64,000 bases of DNA from Eumeta japonica (Eukaryota > Arthropoda > Insecta > Lepidoptera > Psychidae): assembly GCA_005406025.1 (NCBI GenBank), contig BGZK01001613.1:1-64000 (forward strand). Direction: 5' to 3'. The position numbers and the translations under genes are program-made. How positions within the stretch are numbered: the stretch's first letter is position 1; every line of letters begins with the position of its first letter. Shown here in pieces: positions 46,760 through 58,289 of this stretch. The notes beneath the pieces are model-generated. The model saw only the letters and a list, made by a program, of their open reading frames with translations. It was not told the DNA's origin and did no database searches.

Positions 46760-46866
46760 GCCAACATCACGCAGAATTCCCAGGCGGTCACCCATCCAAG
46801 TATTGACCGCGTTCGACTCTGCTTAATCCGGTGATCGGACGAGAGCAATGCTGTATGGAAGTTGGC
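46760..46866 (-). rRNA. 5S rRNA-like sequence (shortened; pseudogene or divergent dispersed copy)
   Basis: The minus strand starts GCCAACTTCCATACAGC, has TCTCGTCCGATCACCGGATT (close to the 5S CTCGTCCGATCACCGAAGTTAAGC block) and TACTTGGATGGGTGACCGCC, and ends GCGTGATGTTGGC. These are the internal control region and 3' half of insect 5S rRNA. Its length is 107 nt against the usual 119-120 nt, because about ten bases are missing in the 5' third (helix II/III region). The terminal helix still pairs (GCCAAC with GTTGGC). A run of six T follows at once (minus strand GTTGGCTTTTTTGG), matching a Pol III terminator. The deletion suggests a pseudogene or 5S-derived repeat, while the intact C-box, terminal stem and terminator leave transcription possible. 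Confidence 0.8.
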
Positions 46867-48170
46867 AAACAAATTTGTAGAATGTTAACTAAAGCTACAG
46901 CGGTCAGCATTTTCCGTTGCGGTTACACTATTTTCGTGTAGCTCCCACCCGCCGAGCGCTTGAGTGTAACGTGCGATAAGGAACTCCGTTGCTAAACTTA
47001 ACGCGGAACATTGTTATCAATTAATATATAATACCATAAAAAAAGTTCTTCATAAAATTGTGCGGGTAGCTGTGTACACATGAATAAAATGAAACTTCCT
47101 TAAAACATACTTTTTTCTTAATTTAATTTTAAATAAATATATTAAGCATGGATTAAGAAAAAAGCTAGGCTACGTTGTACTATTATGGGGCACTAGTGTT
47201 CTTCTTCTTCATCTTCCATTCGGCTCCATCAGACCCTGAAAATCGCACAGGTTTAAAGTGCATCTCAGGACAATTCCACAAGGCCAAACATATCTAGGAT
47301 ACATTGTCTCCTTATGGAGTTTTAGTGTTAAATTTCCAGCTTCATTATCAGATCAGTGCATTTATACCATATTATTGTATTGTCATCTTTTTTCGATAAG
47401 TATGCAGTTTTAATTTAATCTAACGATTTACAACGATGCATTTGAAACACTTCACTCAACAACCGTGAAGATAAAACGTTATAAAAAAAAACATCCTGAC
47501 AAAATGTTACAAGATAACATAGTAACATTTTTTTTAATACAGAAACAAATTGCTCTCCTACACCGATAAAGAGTTTTACTCTAAAATATTATATTCTTTC
47601 CAAAATATATTAAACAATTTATTTATCTACACAATTTAGTACAATATATTTTTGCTAAGAAACGTTTAAAGAAAATGTTAACGCTTACAAACATAAATAA
47701 TTTTTTTTCTGGCTTAAAGAAGATATGCTGATCTTAGAAATACTTTCCGTGCGTAAATTTTCATGTACGTTTTTGTTACCTTCATGTCTCCTAGTACATA
47801 TTTCAAATCAGAACCAAGTTCTGATTTTGGAGCGTATTTTACTCTCATGTCGTTGAAATGAATACGCTTCATTAAGCTTTATAAGGTTGTTCAAAGTATT
47901 TCAGTATTTTTATATTTTTTGTTATTCAAACACGTTTCATTAAACTTATGTACATGTAAACGTGTTTCTTAGTTATGTTTTCACGTCTATGTTGATGTGA
48001 ATTATGTTACATATATTCGCTACAGTCTTTCTTTTCACATTATAACGTACGAGACCCCGATTTAAAATTATTGCCCGTGGTGTTGGTCGTACAATCGATA
48101 TATTATTGAAACTGGAAAATCGGCTCTCGTTCGACCTACAAGATGTAACAGTAGACATTTTTTTTTGTGT
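46867..48170. other. AT-rich stretch, nothing recognised
   Basis: A short GC-richer patch lies at about 46900-46990 (GTTACACTATTTTCGTGTAG ... GAGTGTAACGTGCG), which may be a small repeat scrap. Otherwise no feature. Confidence 0.5.
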
Positions 48171-48179
48171 CGTAACATC

Positions 48180-48300
48180 CAGCCGAAATCGAAATCTTAC
48201 ACCGGCCGAGAACTATCAAATTTACGGCGGCCGACCGCGAAGGCCGCGGCCGCGACGCGCGCCCCGCGCCGCCACGCCCGTCGCCGATCGCCCTAGAAAA
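48180..48300. promoter_or_regulatory. Short GC-rich island 19
   Basis: About 120 bp of CpG-dense sequence (GGCGGCCGACCGCGAAGG ... GACGCGCGCCCCGCGCC). Frames on both strands are Arg/Pro/Ala-rich. Probably non-coding. Confidence 0.3.
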
Positions 48301-48959
48301 TAATAGAATCGAATAGAACATATTTTATTGTCTATCATTTCGGGTACAGTATATATGACGAAATCAGTATTGTACGTTTATTATAAGTCACTTTTTATTA
48401 TGCATATATGTTTAATTAGCTAGATACAAAGCTTATTAATTTATGTATTTATTTGGGAGGACACGTTGTTAACGGTGTGGTTTTTTCCTATCCCTAGGCT
48501 TTATATATATTTAATTTCCAGCTGGAAGGCTAGTAATGAATACGGCGATAAGGTACGGGCTTGAAATGGCTATGGCGGATTTGTAATTCCCCAGGGCACT
48601 GCAGGTCCCGGTACTTACACTGCGTAAGCTTCATGAGCGATCACAATATGGCTACGTTTATGGCATGAGTCCTGCTGAAGCATATCCCAGAGATCTTGCA
48701 AAGCTAACTTTATTTTTAAGGGCAATTTGGTTTCGTTTTTAAATTTGTTGACATTGTTTTGCTCACGCAGTAATAATTACACTATTCCAAAAACCGACAC
48801 TAAGAGAAAGCAGGTTTACGTAACTGCTAGTTTAGTTTTAAGTTCAACCTTCGAATACTATCCCACCACAGATTTTAGCAAATCTCGAACTTGTTTCAAT
48901 TTGGAGTGTATATACTTTGTATGTTTATTAATAGTTAAGAGTTTATAATTCATTTATGT
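48301..48959. other. Unclear stretch, possibly decayed LINE continuation
   Basis: The stretch at about 48530-48720 is more GC-balanced and could be the C-terminal continuation of the reverse transcriptase remnant that ends near 48960 (minus strand), but no motif is legible. The 73-codon plus frame at 48727-48948 is not recognised. Confidence 0.3.
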
Positions 48960-49240
48960 TGAGAACATAGTGCTCCAGTCTCTTCTCTACTGCACCTCAC
49001 TCCTTATCGTAATATCTGAATAATTCAGTCAGTGCCCATTCAATATGTGTTGTTGCTCTATCGGGTTTGTGAGCTGTGTTTATGATGTCATTTACAAAGG
49101 TCGTCTATATATTGTGACAATACAAAAGCTCCTATATCGTTGCATTTAGGTATCTCAGAAACACACAAATTGAAAATTAAGGGCCCAAGGATGAAACCCT
49201 GTGGTACCCCACGCGGTACGTCGTAAATATCAATCTAGAA
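48960..49240 (-). pseudogene. Jockey-like LINE reverse transcriptase fragment
   Basis: The minus strand reads VPRGVPQGFILGPLIFN (GVPQ at 49199-49210), then CVSEIPKCNDIGAFVLSQ, then YIDD (49100-49111), the catalytic Y-x-D-D box. After a frameshift it reads HIEWALTELFRYYDK. This last phrase matches EWELTEMFKYYNKWRLK in the Jockey-like remnant at 61 kb, so both belong to one family. Only motifs C and D with flanks survive here. The catalytic Asp pair is retained, but the fragment is far too short to function. Confidence 0.75.
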
Positions 49241-50739
49241 AATAAATCGTAGTATGTGCGCAAGAACGACAAAGTCTTAGGAGTTTTGGGAGGCTCGTTT
49301 AATTTCGTCGATTGGATTAAAATCGTATGTTTTTTCTCTGTTAATGCAATTTAAACTGATATCTCAAATATTTGTTACTGTACATTACAGTTAAGGGTTA
49401 ATTTTGTATTTTAATGCTAGAAACGGTTTAACCAGGACTCATAAAACAGTTATTTTGAATGAAGATCCAAAATGCAAGGTTTCGTAATAGTAAATAAATT
49501 TCTCAAAATAATATCATCTTTTTTTATGCTATTAATTTGTAAATAAATACTCTCGGCTATTGTGACGTACCTAAGGGGAAAACGAAATTATGTAATAATT
49601 TTTACTTTTGGCATCACAAGTATTTCATGTGACTCCAAAAGTAAAAACCGTCACATTTTTTTTTCATTCCTTTAAAAATCGTAAAGAAAAGAAAATAGAA
49701 ATCCAGCATATTTGCTGATCAAAATTGTTAACGTTCTCTTTCAAAACAAAATAAAAGCATAAGAAAATGACGTAATCATTATCGACCAAATATTTTGTCT
49801 GAGACGTCTTTTGAACTGAGTAATCGACTTGATTGGTGCTTGCGGAAATTACATTTTAAAGATGGACGAGTAAAGAAATATAAAAGGTGTTTAGAAATGT
49901 TTTTTTTTTAATTTTTTTACAACTATATCTTTTCACCAATTTGGTCGATTCCATGGACACTTAAAACGTTCTACATTTGAAAAAATTCTTCTAAATGTTC
50001 TATTAAAAAAATCGATCTTTTACAAATTAAAAAATTATTACAAAAGATATTTTTGTAAGTTTTTCCTACACGATATCTCTTGGAGAACTGAACCCGATTT
50101 TGATTAAGTTTATTCAACACAGTTTTATTAAATATAAAGCAGATTTGATTTTGGAATCGATTGTTTGTAAAGTTTAAGAATTATTCGAAAATAAGAAAGG
50201 TTTTAAACAATTTTTATTACATTTTTAAAATTTCAAGGAGAGGCAATGAATTTTTTTTTATTTATGTTCTGTTTGCTTTGTTCTAGAGGAGCACTGCGAG
50301 CGCACTGCAACAAAAACGGCCAAAGTGATTCGTAAACATAATTAACCTTGTGTGCGTTTTGTAATTAGCATAGTTGAGCAATCTCGGGCGAACTTAAAGA
50401 GAACAATGCCACTTTGACGCACCTTCCTTAATGACCGACGTATATGCTTATTATGGTAATTACCCGAGGGTACAGATCTAATTATTAAACTTGAAGTACA
50501 TACACAAAAACAGTTTGAATTTATGTCGTTTGTTTTGTTATGAATGTAATGAACACTTTAGCGTAATGTGCATGAACGATCTCAAGATAAATACACGGGG
50601 ACTTTCATGAAAAAAATACAACCTCACGTTGAGTATTTAGGTGGGTATAGCTTCATAAAGATGTGGTCAACTTGGATGTAACCCGAAAGTGTGTTTGAGT
50701 AATAGTTTTCGCTGGTGTGTTTCGTCTACTGAGTGAGAA
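49241..50739. other. AT-rich stretch, nothing recognised
   Basis: A small imperfect inverted phrase (TTACTTTTGGCATCACAAG / CATGTGACTCCAAAAGTAAA) lies at about 49600-49647. No gene is recognised. Confidence 0.5.
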
Positions 50740-50900
50740 TTTCAGCGGCCTCCTCCACATTTATCACCCCATTTCCCCTATTTCAATCTCCATTCCATCA
50801 GATATACTATACCTGCCAAAGAGGCCGGCAACGCATTAGTGACTCTTCAAGGGTTATGAGTGTCTGTGGGCGGCGATGATAATTTACCCTCTGATGGCTC
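50740..50900 (-). repeat. Interspersed repeat (GCCGCCCACAGACAC type), copy 3, inverted
   Basis: Plus-strand text GAGGCCGGCAACGCATTAGTG, AAGGGTTATGAGTGTCTGTG and GGCGGCGATGATAATTTACC is the reverse complement of the head of the repeat seen at 54485 and 20348. Confidence 0.6.
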
Positions 50901-51850
50901 TAATGAGAAGGATATGACAATACGGAATGTTGAATGAAACTCGAACAATTAAGGAGCGAATGTAGTTAATAAACGGCAAAAACACCTTAGGAAATGTTGC
51001 AGACTAATCACTAAATCGTCTGTTGAATTTATGGTTTTTTTAACATCATTCTAAAAATAAGAAAATATGATCCTGTAAGCAAATCTAACAACTGATATCC
51101 ATTTTTGAGTTCTGAGAGCTAGAAAATGTATATGCGCATACCCTGGAGAGCTCCTCACACTCTGGAACGTAAGGCTACTTACATATTTTTAAACTCGATA
51201 ATATATAAATATCATTTTTTTTTTGTTACGTATCAATATTGTGCGTTTAGGCCTATGATTTTCATATGCTTTATGGTACTTAATAGAGTTGTTTAAAGTT
51301 TGAATTTGATTAAACTTTGAAATTCATTAGTACATTAGTTTCCATGTTATTTGAAAAAAAAATTGCAATAGATACTTTTAATATGATTCATAATTTAATC
51401 AAATGATCGAGCACAAATTTACGGGAAATCTAAAATAAGTGAAACTTTCCCAAATAACGTTAATTTGATCTTTATCAAACGGTTCATTAAGAAGTTATTT
51501 AAAAGTAATTATCAGAATTTCCCGATATTTTAAATTTGTCAATACACTGTTTTGAACTTTATTTGCAATGTTTTCTAAATTGATCGATTTTAAAGCAATT
51601 CACGGAATTCCAATAATGACCTTAAAACGCCGACAGCTAATAAAAACTCAACTTTTTGAAATCGCAATAATTTCCCCCATATTTTTTAATTTTCATTTTT
51701 TCCGCAAGAAGTAAAAATGTGTTGGCGAGATTACAAAAATGGCGGAATTAATGATTTTAAGTTTTTTCAAAACTATAAAGAAAATTGATTCATACGTCTA
51801 GTAAGCAAAGGTATTGCATAAGTATTTACGCGATAACTTATATCTTTCAT
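50901..51850. other. AT-rich stretch, nothing recognised
   Basis: No supported feature. Confidence 0.6.
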
Positions 51851-51985
51851 TTTTTGACGTGACAACGTCTTAAATTAGGTTGCGGCTGGGAGTCACTTGA
51901 AAGTGTAACGCTCGGTAACGTAACGATGAGTCACCGAACGAGAGAGGCCCGCCTTCTCCCACTCAACTTGATCGAGTAGAGAATT
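51851..51985 (+). repeat. GACGTGACAACGTC element, copy 2 (left end only)
   Basis: TTTTTGACGTGACAACGTCT is followed by AAGTGTAACGCTCGG, GAACGAGAGAGGCCCGCC and CCACTCAACTTG, matching the 5' part of the elements at 40463 and 56313. The right end is missing. Confidence 0.6.
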
Positions 51986-53775
51986 ATGCATTTATGTATT
52001 TTAAGTTTTAGATGAAAAAGGACGCCGTAATCTTTAAAAAAAACGAGTAATATTTTACCTTTCTCTCCAAATTATGTTATAAGTTATTATAACGGGGTCA
52101 AAAGAACCAAAATTGCTTTCGTTTGTAGGAAAGTCATATCGTGGAACAATTTCTTGGATGAATTTGATGTGTGTGGCTATTATAGAACTTATTTAGTCAC
52201 TTCAGAATATCTGTCTGTCACATAACTTTGAAAAAAAGAAATAGATAAAATTCTAAAATAGTTATGTCGGTGGTATATTGACATGAAAAGGGGTTAAAAT
52301 TAAGTTTAAAAATAAAAAGTATCCTTATTTGAGATCAAACAAGTTGGCAAATAAATTTTAAGATAAATTTTTAAATTTGCAATGGAAAGACAAATTGTTG
52401 ATAGGATAAAATATTTAATAGTCTTTTTTAATAGAACTACAGAGTGCATTTAAATGCAGTAAATATGTCAGGATCCCTAAGACCTGTTTTTGTTATAAAT
52501 TAAATTTTCGTATGGCGTACCCCCTTTAAGGCGCACCTGTTAGTATTTTTAAAACAAGAGCACATTCTCTTTTTTGCTTTGTATCTTACGAAGATATAAA
52601 CGATGATGTGCTGTATTAAAAGCGCTGGATGAAATCCGGAAATTTCTGGTTTTTCCAAAACAATCGTAGTTGCAAACAGTTTGCAAACAATTGCAAACAA
52701 TTCAGGTCATCAAAATATGTACATTACAGAGCATGAGGTAGTGTTACAACTTTATTTACTTGTAAGTAGTTATATGTATTTCATAATGTTTGGTTTTAAA
52801 AAGCCGTAGTCCATAATGATGGATAAACGTCTATCATTACATAACATTTCCAAAAAAAATTTGATTCAGCTTTTAATTAATTAAAAAAAAATAGAAATTA
52901 TACATTTACCTTTTAAATTGGCATACTAACTATGTGGTTTATGGACGTGAAAAAAATATAGCTTCACAGAAAATTAATGCCTTTAAAAACTGTTTAGTCT
53001 AAACCATCTAGTAATTAAATGGCACAGAAAGTAAGTTTAAATAGCTTCAAAATTAGTGCAGCTGTGTTGAACTATGTAATTGTAAAACAAAGGAGCTGTA
53101 AACAAAGGCGTTTATATGTTATTAAAATATAAATTATTCTTTGCTTTTAGAACGATAACTGAAGAAAATGTATAATCAGACAAACAGACAAAATTTCACA
53201 CATTAAAGTTCAAAATACTACAGTACAACGTAAATAAATTAAAATTAATTTATACATATTCGATTTTTGATAAGGTTTTATTAAATTTATATCTCCCTTT
53301 TATAAAAACAAATTCAATCAGTTTCATTTCAGTTTGGAACATGTTGAACTCTAATAAAAAAACGACCGCCAAAACATTTTATTGTAAAAGTTACACCAAC
53401 AGTACATTAAGTAAGTTTTGTGAATAAGTTTTGTTGCTGAAGTAAATTCTGGTTACCGAATGAAATATTAGTTTGTTGATATGCGTAATTTGTTTATTAG
53501 GTCAGGATAAAATATCAAAACTTCGATTTGTCAGTTGAGTAATTAGATATATAATGTACGTGTAAATTGCTATTGTTGTTGTGTTGTTGTTTTGTAACAG
53601 ATATTTTTTAATTACTCCAAATCGTATACGTTCCCACATTCTTTTATTGTAGATGTAGATGTTGAACATTAAGCCCTCCGTTATCCAGTACATTTGAGAG
53701 TTGACTCATTATATGCAAATTATTCCTAAATTGTTATCGTCCAGCTGTGACTACACAAAACCGAGAAAAGAACGC
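51986..53775. other. AT-rich stretch, nothing recognised
   Basis: No supported feature; minor triplicated GTTTGCAAACAATTGCAAACAATT phrase at about 52677-52701. Confidence 0.6.
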
Positions 53776-53930
53776 CGTCGTAGAGCAGCGTGTTATTTGC
53801 GTCCGTCCGTCTGTCCCACGTGCGCGGACCACCCTGGCTCATACAAAACGCTCGGGTTTTTGCCGCGCGTTTTTTGCGTGATTTGGTTCAAGACCCACAT
53901 GTTTGTCGATGAAGTGCATGTAACATGACG
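53776..53930. promoter_or_regulatory. Short GC-rich island 20
   Basis: CCGTCCGTCTGTCCCACGTG, then CGCGGACCACCCTGGCTCAT in otherwise AT-rich DNA. A 75-codon frame (53701-53928) crosses it and is not recognised. It may be a regulatory block or a repeat scrap. Confidence 0.25.
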
Positions 53931-54484
53931 TCTTAATGCTTAGGTTAAGTAGCAGTGATTTATATGTGAAACAAACGTTTGAAGGCGTTTTTTAATATGG
54001 AGACCGTATCAGAATTTTGAACTTTGTTCAGTCTTCATCTTCAACCTCAAAAAATTTACGACGTATCGCATCTTCAATTTTACTGTAGTATATCTGTACA
54101 TATAGTTATTTAAACAATGCTCTTTTGCATTTCGTATTTAAATACCTCATATGACTTTTTTTGTGTGTTTGTTACCATAAAACCTACGTGCAAAATGAAC
54201 TTTTTCTTTAAAAATAGGTATTTTTTTATTAGTTAAACTGTGTAGCAATTCAATCAATAAACCTTTGTAAACACTTCATATATTTTTTTGTATCCAACAA
54301 AGTTTATATTCAGATTAAAAGTTTATTTAGTGTTGTAGAAGAAAGTTCAAATATTAAATTATTTCAGCTCTACAAATACATCTGTTTTTAATTTAGGTAT
54401 GTACCTCCAAAGTTAAAATTTGCTCTCAGCGCTCTGGCTTATCTATTTAATTTAATATTTTGTTTGATGCTAAGCTGTTTTTAT
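53931..54484. other. AT-rich stretch, nothing recognised
   Basis: No supported feature. Confidence 0.6.
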
Positions 54485-54790
54485 AGGATTTCTAAGGGGC
54501 AAAAGAGCATGCGGGACATCGGAAGGTTATCGCATGGACATAGACACCCGCAACTCCAGAGGAGTCACTCGTGCGTTGCCGGCATTTCAAATAGGAATAT
54601 GTTCTTTTGAAGACCCCCTTGTCAAGGTTATTGGGAATACCGCTGATGATAAATCATTCCAGAGCCACACCGTACGTCGCAGAAAAGTATGCACGAAGTA
54701 TATGGTAATAGTACGTCAACCATCTAGACGGTGCTGATGCTATTTCCGGCGAGCGAAACGATGACGATGAACGATTTCCTGATAGCTAGC
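54485..54790 (+). repeat. Interspersed repeat, copy 4 (clearest copy)
   Basis: AGGGGCAAAAGAGCATGCGG, GACATAGACACCCGCAACTC, CAGAGGAGTCACTCGTGCGT, TGCCGGCATTT, then GCTGATGATAAATCATTCC, ATAGTACGTCAACCATC and GACGATGAACG. Order and wording match the common lepidopteran repeat (GGGGCAAACGAGCAGACGGG ... ACACCCGCAACACCAG ... GCGTTGCCGGCCTTT) and the copy at 20348. The 67-codon frame inside is incidental. Confidence 0.65.
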
Positions 54791-55689
54791 TGATACTGTA
54801 CTTGTACTGTTACAGCCTTGTTGTCTAACATTTTCTAAGTGTTCTGTGAACAATTTATATACCAACAAAGTAATACTTAAAAAAAAGTTCTGTGTGTTTG
54901 AAAAGCTATTTTATTATAAGCGTTCTACTACCTTTGATGGATTGCTCATGTTAGGCTTGTATTTGTATTTGTACCATTTCATTTTGTGTTTCAAAGTATA
55001 GTGCAATATTTGCCATTTGTTTTATTTCACCCATATAGTTTCGATTCTCAAAAATTTTTAACTCTAATGAAAGAGGAGGGTTCGTCGACGTGCATAAAGT
55101 TAGTAGCGAGCGAACCTTTATTGTTTTTTATAGATGTGGCAGCCAAATTTCCAGACGGTTAGACTCCACTGTACTTTTAGAATATTTTATTGCGATCAAT
55201 CATTCTTCACACGTTCGTGTTAAGTTGTATAAACCTAAGTAAATATTACATTAATTTTAATTGAATAAATTTGTGATATTTCGTTTAAATAGATATTTTT
55301 GACTGTCATTAATATAAATATATGGACGCGGTACGTCCATATTTGATGACCTCTGTTATTAGAGCCGATGACCTTTCGTATCCAAATCCAGTAATCGGTA
55401 ACCCTAAAAACTTTTGATGACTATTTTCTTTTTGATTTTTAAAATAGACCGTAACATTTTTTCTATGAATAATATCTAATGTTATAATAGTATAATAACA
55501 TTAAAAAAATATCATCCGTAATACGTAACGAGTAACGACTCTCCGTACATTTTTATTGCGGCACTAAAGGGAACGATCTCAAATACGAAATCCTTTTCCC
55601 CCGAGCTCCGACATTAGCGGAACTGTATCGACACTTTCAATAAAATATCAATTTTTTCAGCGTAACATATTAAATTGATACATACGTCA
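54791..55689. other. AT-rich stretch, nothing recognised
   Basis: No supported feature. Confidence 0.6.
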
Positions 55690-55850
55690 GTCCGGAGGCG
55701 GGCGCCGGCGCCGAACGGGCCCGCGTTATTGCCTCGCCCGGCGAATCTCCCGCCCGCGCCTCTGTCCTACGCGATAAATCTCCCGGCGCGCGCTAACCGG
55801 GTCAGCGAGTTGGACCGATCCGTGCGCCTCTGAACGACGATTTGTTTTTG
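55690..55850. promoter_or_regulatory. GC-rich island 21, shares a two-block motif with island 22
   Basis: CpG-dense, with block 1 at 55765-55782 (TCCTACGCGATAAATCTC) and block 2 at 55793-55804 (CTAACCGGGTCA). Both blocks recur in the same order and strand at 57596-57645. Block 2 has a Grainyhead-like AACCGG core and a GGGTCA nuclear-receptor-type half-site; block 1 has a GATAA core. Regulatory role inferred. Confidence 0.45.
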
Positions 55851-56312
55851 AAAATTTTAGGACTAACTAACACTTTTTGGAACTAGTCTAACGGGATTAC
55901 CAGTCTACACGTGCGCTTGCGTTTTTAATGGACTGCAAATCGCGACGATAGAGCTTAGAGCAGAAACTATCTATTCAGCTTCAAGAGTTAAATCACTTTA
56001 ACGAATTAAAAAAAAAAAGACGACAAACATTATCGCATGAACTTATTACGAGTTTGGTGTTCACTAAAGTATATAACTATACATTCACCATATTATAATT
56101 AAGTTCACTATCAATAAGTGACCGTGATTCGTGCAGATTCTGATACGAATTGAGACCTAAAGCCCGTACGTCCGAAAAATCGCCATTCAGCAATTTAACT
56201 TTACGTAAAAGAAAGAGACACTTATTAAGAGTTCATTGTAATTACTATTTGCTCGTTAAATAACTTTTTTTTTTAATTTGATATAGAATGCCCAAATTTA
56301 AATTAATTGGAA
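55851..56312. other. AT-rich stretch, nothing recognised
   Basis: No supported feature. Confidence 0.5.
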
Positions 56313-56705
56313 TTTTTTGACGTGATAACGTCTTATAAATCGATGAACGGTTGTACGCACGAAAAAGCATGACTCATTGTCGCGTTCCGCGTGAGCCGAG
56401 CGTGCGAGCGAGAGCATAGAGAGGCACGATCGGCCTAAGCATTCGACTTGTGACGCATTTGTCTCTTTACTCTACAATTTAAGCAAAAATATTTTAATTA
56501 ACGAGTGCAAATAAATGTTAATTTATTGAAAACATTGTCATTTTCAATTAACTCCTTCTTTATATTATACAAAATAATGATAATTCAGTGATAATAATTC
56601 AATTCAATTCATAAAAGAATGCAATTATTTCATAAATGTTTTCTTATGACATTATCACGTAAAATTATCGTCCGTAAACCGATTTTACAGACAACCAATT
56701 TTTTC
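56313..56705 (+). mobile_element. GACGTGATAACGTC element, copy 3 (complete)
   Basis: The left end is TTTTTTGACGTGATAACGTC followed by TTATAAATCGATGAACGG. A GC-rich portion contains GAGCCGAGCGTGCGAGCG and GCATAGAGAGGCACG. The right end is ACATTATCACGTAAAATTAT, CGTCCGTAAACCGATTTTAC, AGACAACCAATT. Left TTGACGTGATAACGTC and right GACATTATCACGTAAAA are near-inverted copies of each other (subterminal). Length is about 390 bp. No coding capacity. Confidence 0.65.
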
Positions 56706-57399
56706 GTAAGCTAGAAGCAGAGCTATAATCATTGATAGAATGCAATGTTTCAATCTTTAAAAAAATCAAGAATATTTGAAGGGGCTTGAAATAGTAAATG
56801 ATTTTCGGGTGCTCTCAAAAAAGGAAAAGAGATGGATAATCAAAAAGAGCAAAAGTGTTACAAGAACAATCTCTATCATGGTAGGCATGTCTTTCTGTGC
56901 GCACAGGATTTTTTCAATAATTCCTAATGCACATTATTCCGCCTTTAAAAAATAGATACATTTAACGAGGAAGGGTTTTTCGTACATGATATGCGAATAC
57001 TTTATACAATTTTGTGTTTTCGAAGATGGAAAAGGCAAATTGTCAGAAGAGTATTTTACTATGTGCTACGCAAATATATATACGTGATAAAAATATATGA
57101 CAATATTGTTCACCTTATACATGGAACTAGAAAAAGTCACGAAAATTACGATTTACAAAAGATAAAATGACATCTCTTATGATTATTAGTAATAATTTTG
57201 AATATATTTTTTATCAAGTTAAACTATTTGATGTAGCACTTGTGTTGCTAGATGTGTATTCATAATTGGATGACGTTTCCTGTGATATGCAAATATAAAA
57301 ATTATATATTCAAAATTTGAAATTAGTGTGCCAGACAAGTCGACTCGCACTTGTTGTCAATTCAATAATGACAAATTTCAGGCAATAATCTAAGCATTA
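56706..57399. other. AT-rich stretch, nothing recognised
   Basis: No supported feature. Confidence 0.5.
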
Positions 57400-57680
57400 A
57401 CGAAAGTTCCTAGTGGCCGTTAAAACACTCGCTAATCATGGATTTCCGCTGGATGACATTCGACTCATTCGGCGTAAGCGCAGAACCTATTTCGGTCTGT
57501 CCGTGCACGATCACCGACCCGGCGCGGTCCCGGCGCGCTCGCGAGATGTGCCGCTGTTGCGTCACCCAAATCCCACAGCTTCATACGTCGGCCGCTCCTA
57601 AGTGATAAATCTCGGTGTCCAGCCAATTGTCGTCTAACCGGGTCACCGTATAATACCGCCCGCGCTCGGCGCGTCCGCTA
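57400..57680. promoter_or_regulatory. GC-rich island 22, shares a two-block motif with island 21
   Basis: CpG-rich. Block 1 is TCCTAAGTGATAAATCTC at 57596-57613 and block 2 is CTAACCGGGTCA at 57634-57645, the same pair as island 21 but 20 nt apart instead of 10. It also holds GTTGCGTCACCC and GCCAATTGTCG. A 62-codon frame (57413-57601) is Arg-rich and not recognised. Confidence 0.45.
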
Positions 57681-57849
57681 GGATTTCTTTTATCCGTGGG
57701 TTTGATTTTCGATGTGGTTTTGTATTTTCTTTCACCGACTTATTATATTTTTTAAAATCCTTTGTAGGCCTAACGGATTTTCGATCGAATTAATTTCGGA
57801 TTGAATTCAATTAAATATCCATGAAAATTATCTCAATTCTTAATATTGC

Positions 57850-58085
57850 TGCCGTTTTATCTATAAACAAAAGAAGAAACTGGCTGGCTGACTAATCGAT
57901 CAACACGCAGTCGAAGTTGCTGGGTCTAGAGATTTGAAATTTAGTAAAAAGATTCCTGATTTTAACTTATGCCTGTGTATTATGTTTTGCGTAGGTGATA
58001 AAATGGGGGACTAAGGACGGGGTTTTGAAAATTGAACTTCTAAGGGCGTGAAAAGGATGAAATACTGTTCTATGAAAAATTAAAT
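57850..58085 (+). repeat. Interspersed repeat of the CTGGCTGGCTGACTAAT type
   Basis: AAACTGGCTGGCTGACTAAT, CGATCAACACGCAGTCGAAG, TTGCTGGGTCTAGAGATTTG, AAATTTAG and later GGGTTTTGAAAATTGAACTT, CTAAGGGCGTGAAAAGG follow a common lepidopteran repeat (ACTGACTGACTGACTAATC ... GAAATTTGG ... GAAAATTCAACCCCTAAGGG). Confidence 0.6.
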
Positions 58086-58289
58086 CCCTTGAATGCTACA
58101 AATGTCAAACTTAGCGTTTTAAGGAAAAAAATAATCACATTGTTTTTTTTAAAGCTTTGTTACAAGCTTTGATTTAGTTTTGTCTGTCCTAGTGTCTTTC
58201 AGTCTATCTGTCTGTAATCAAATTATGCAAGTGAATTTTAGATCACTTCGTAAAGACGCGTCAGATGAACTGAAGTATGCAACAATTTA

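Noticed and set aside
34035..57290. POU octamer ATGCAAAT at 34035, 43382, about 44220, 53713 and about 57283
   Set aside because: An 8-mer is expected a few times on both strands of a 64-kb AT-rich window, and three of the five lie in plain AT-rich sequence, so this is not enrichment.
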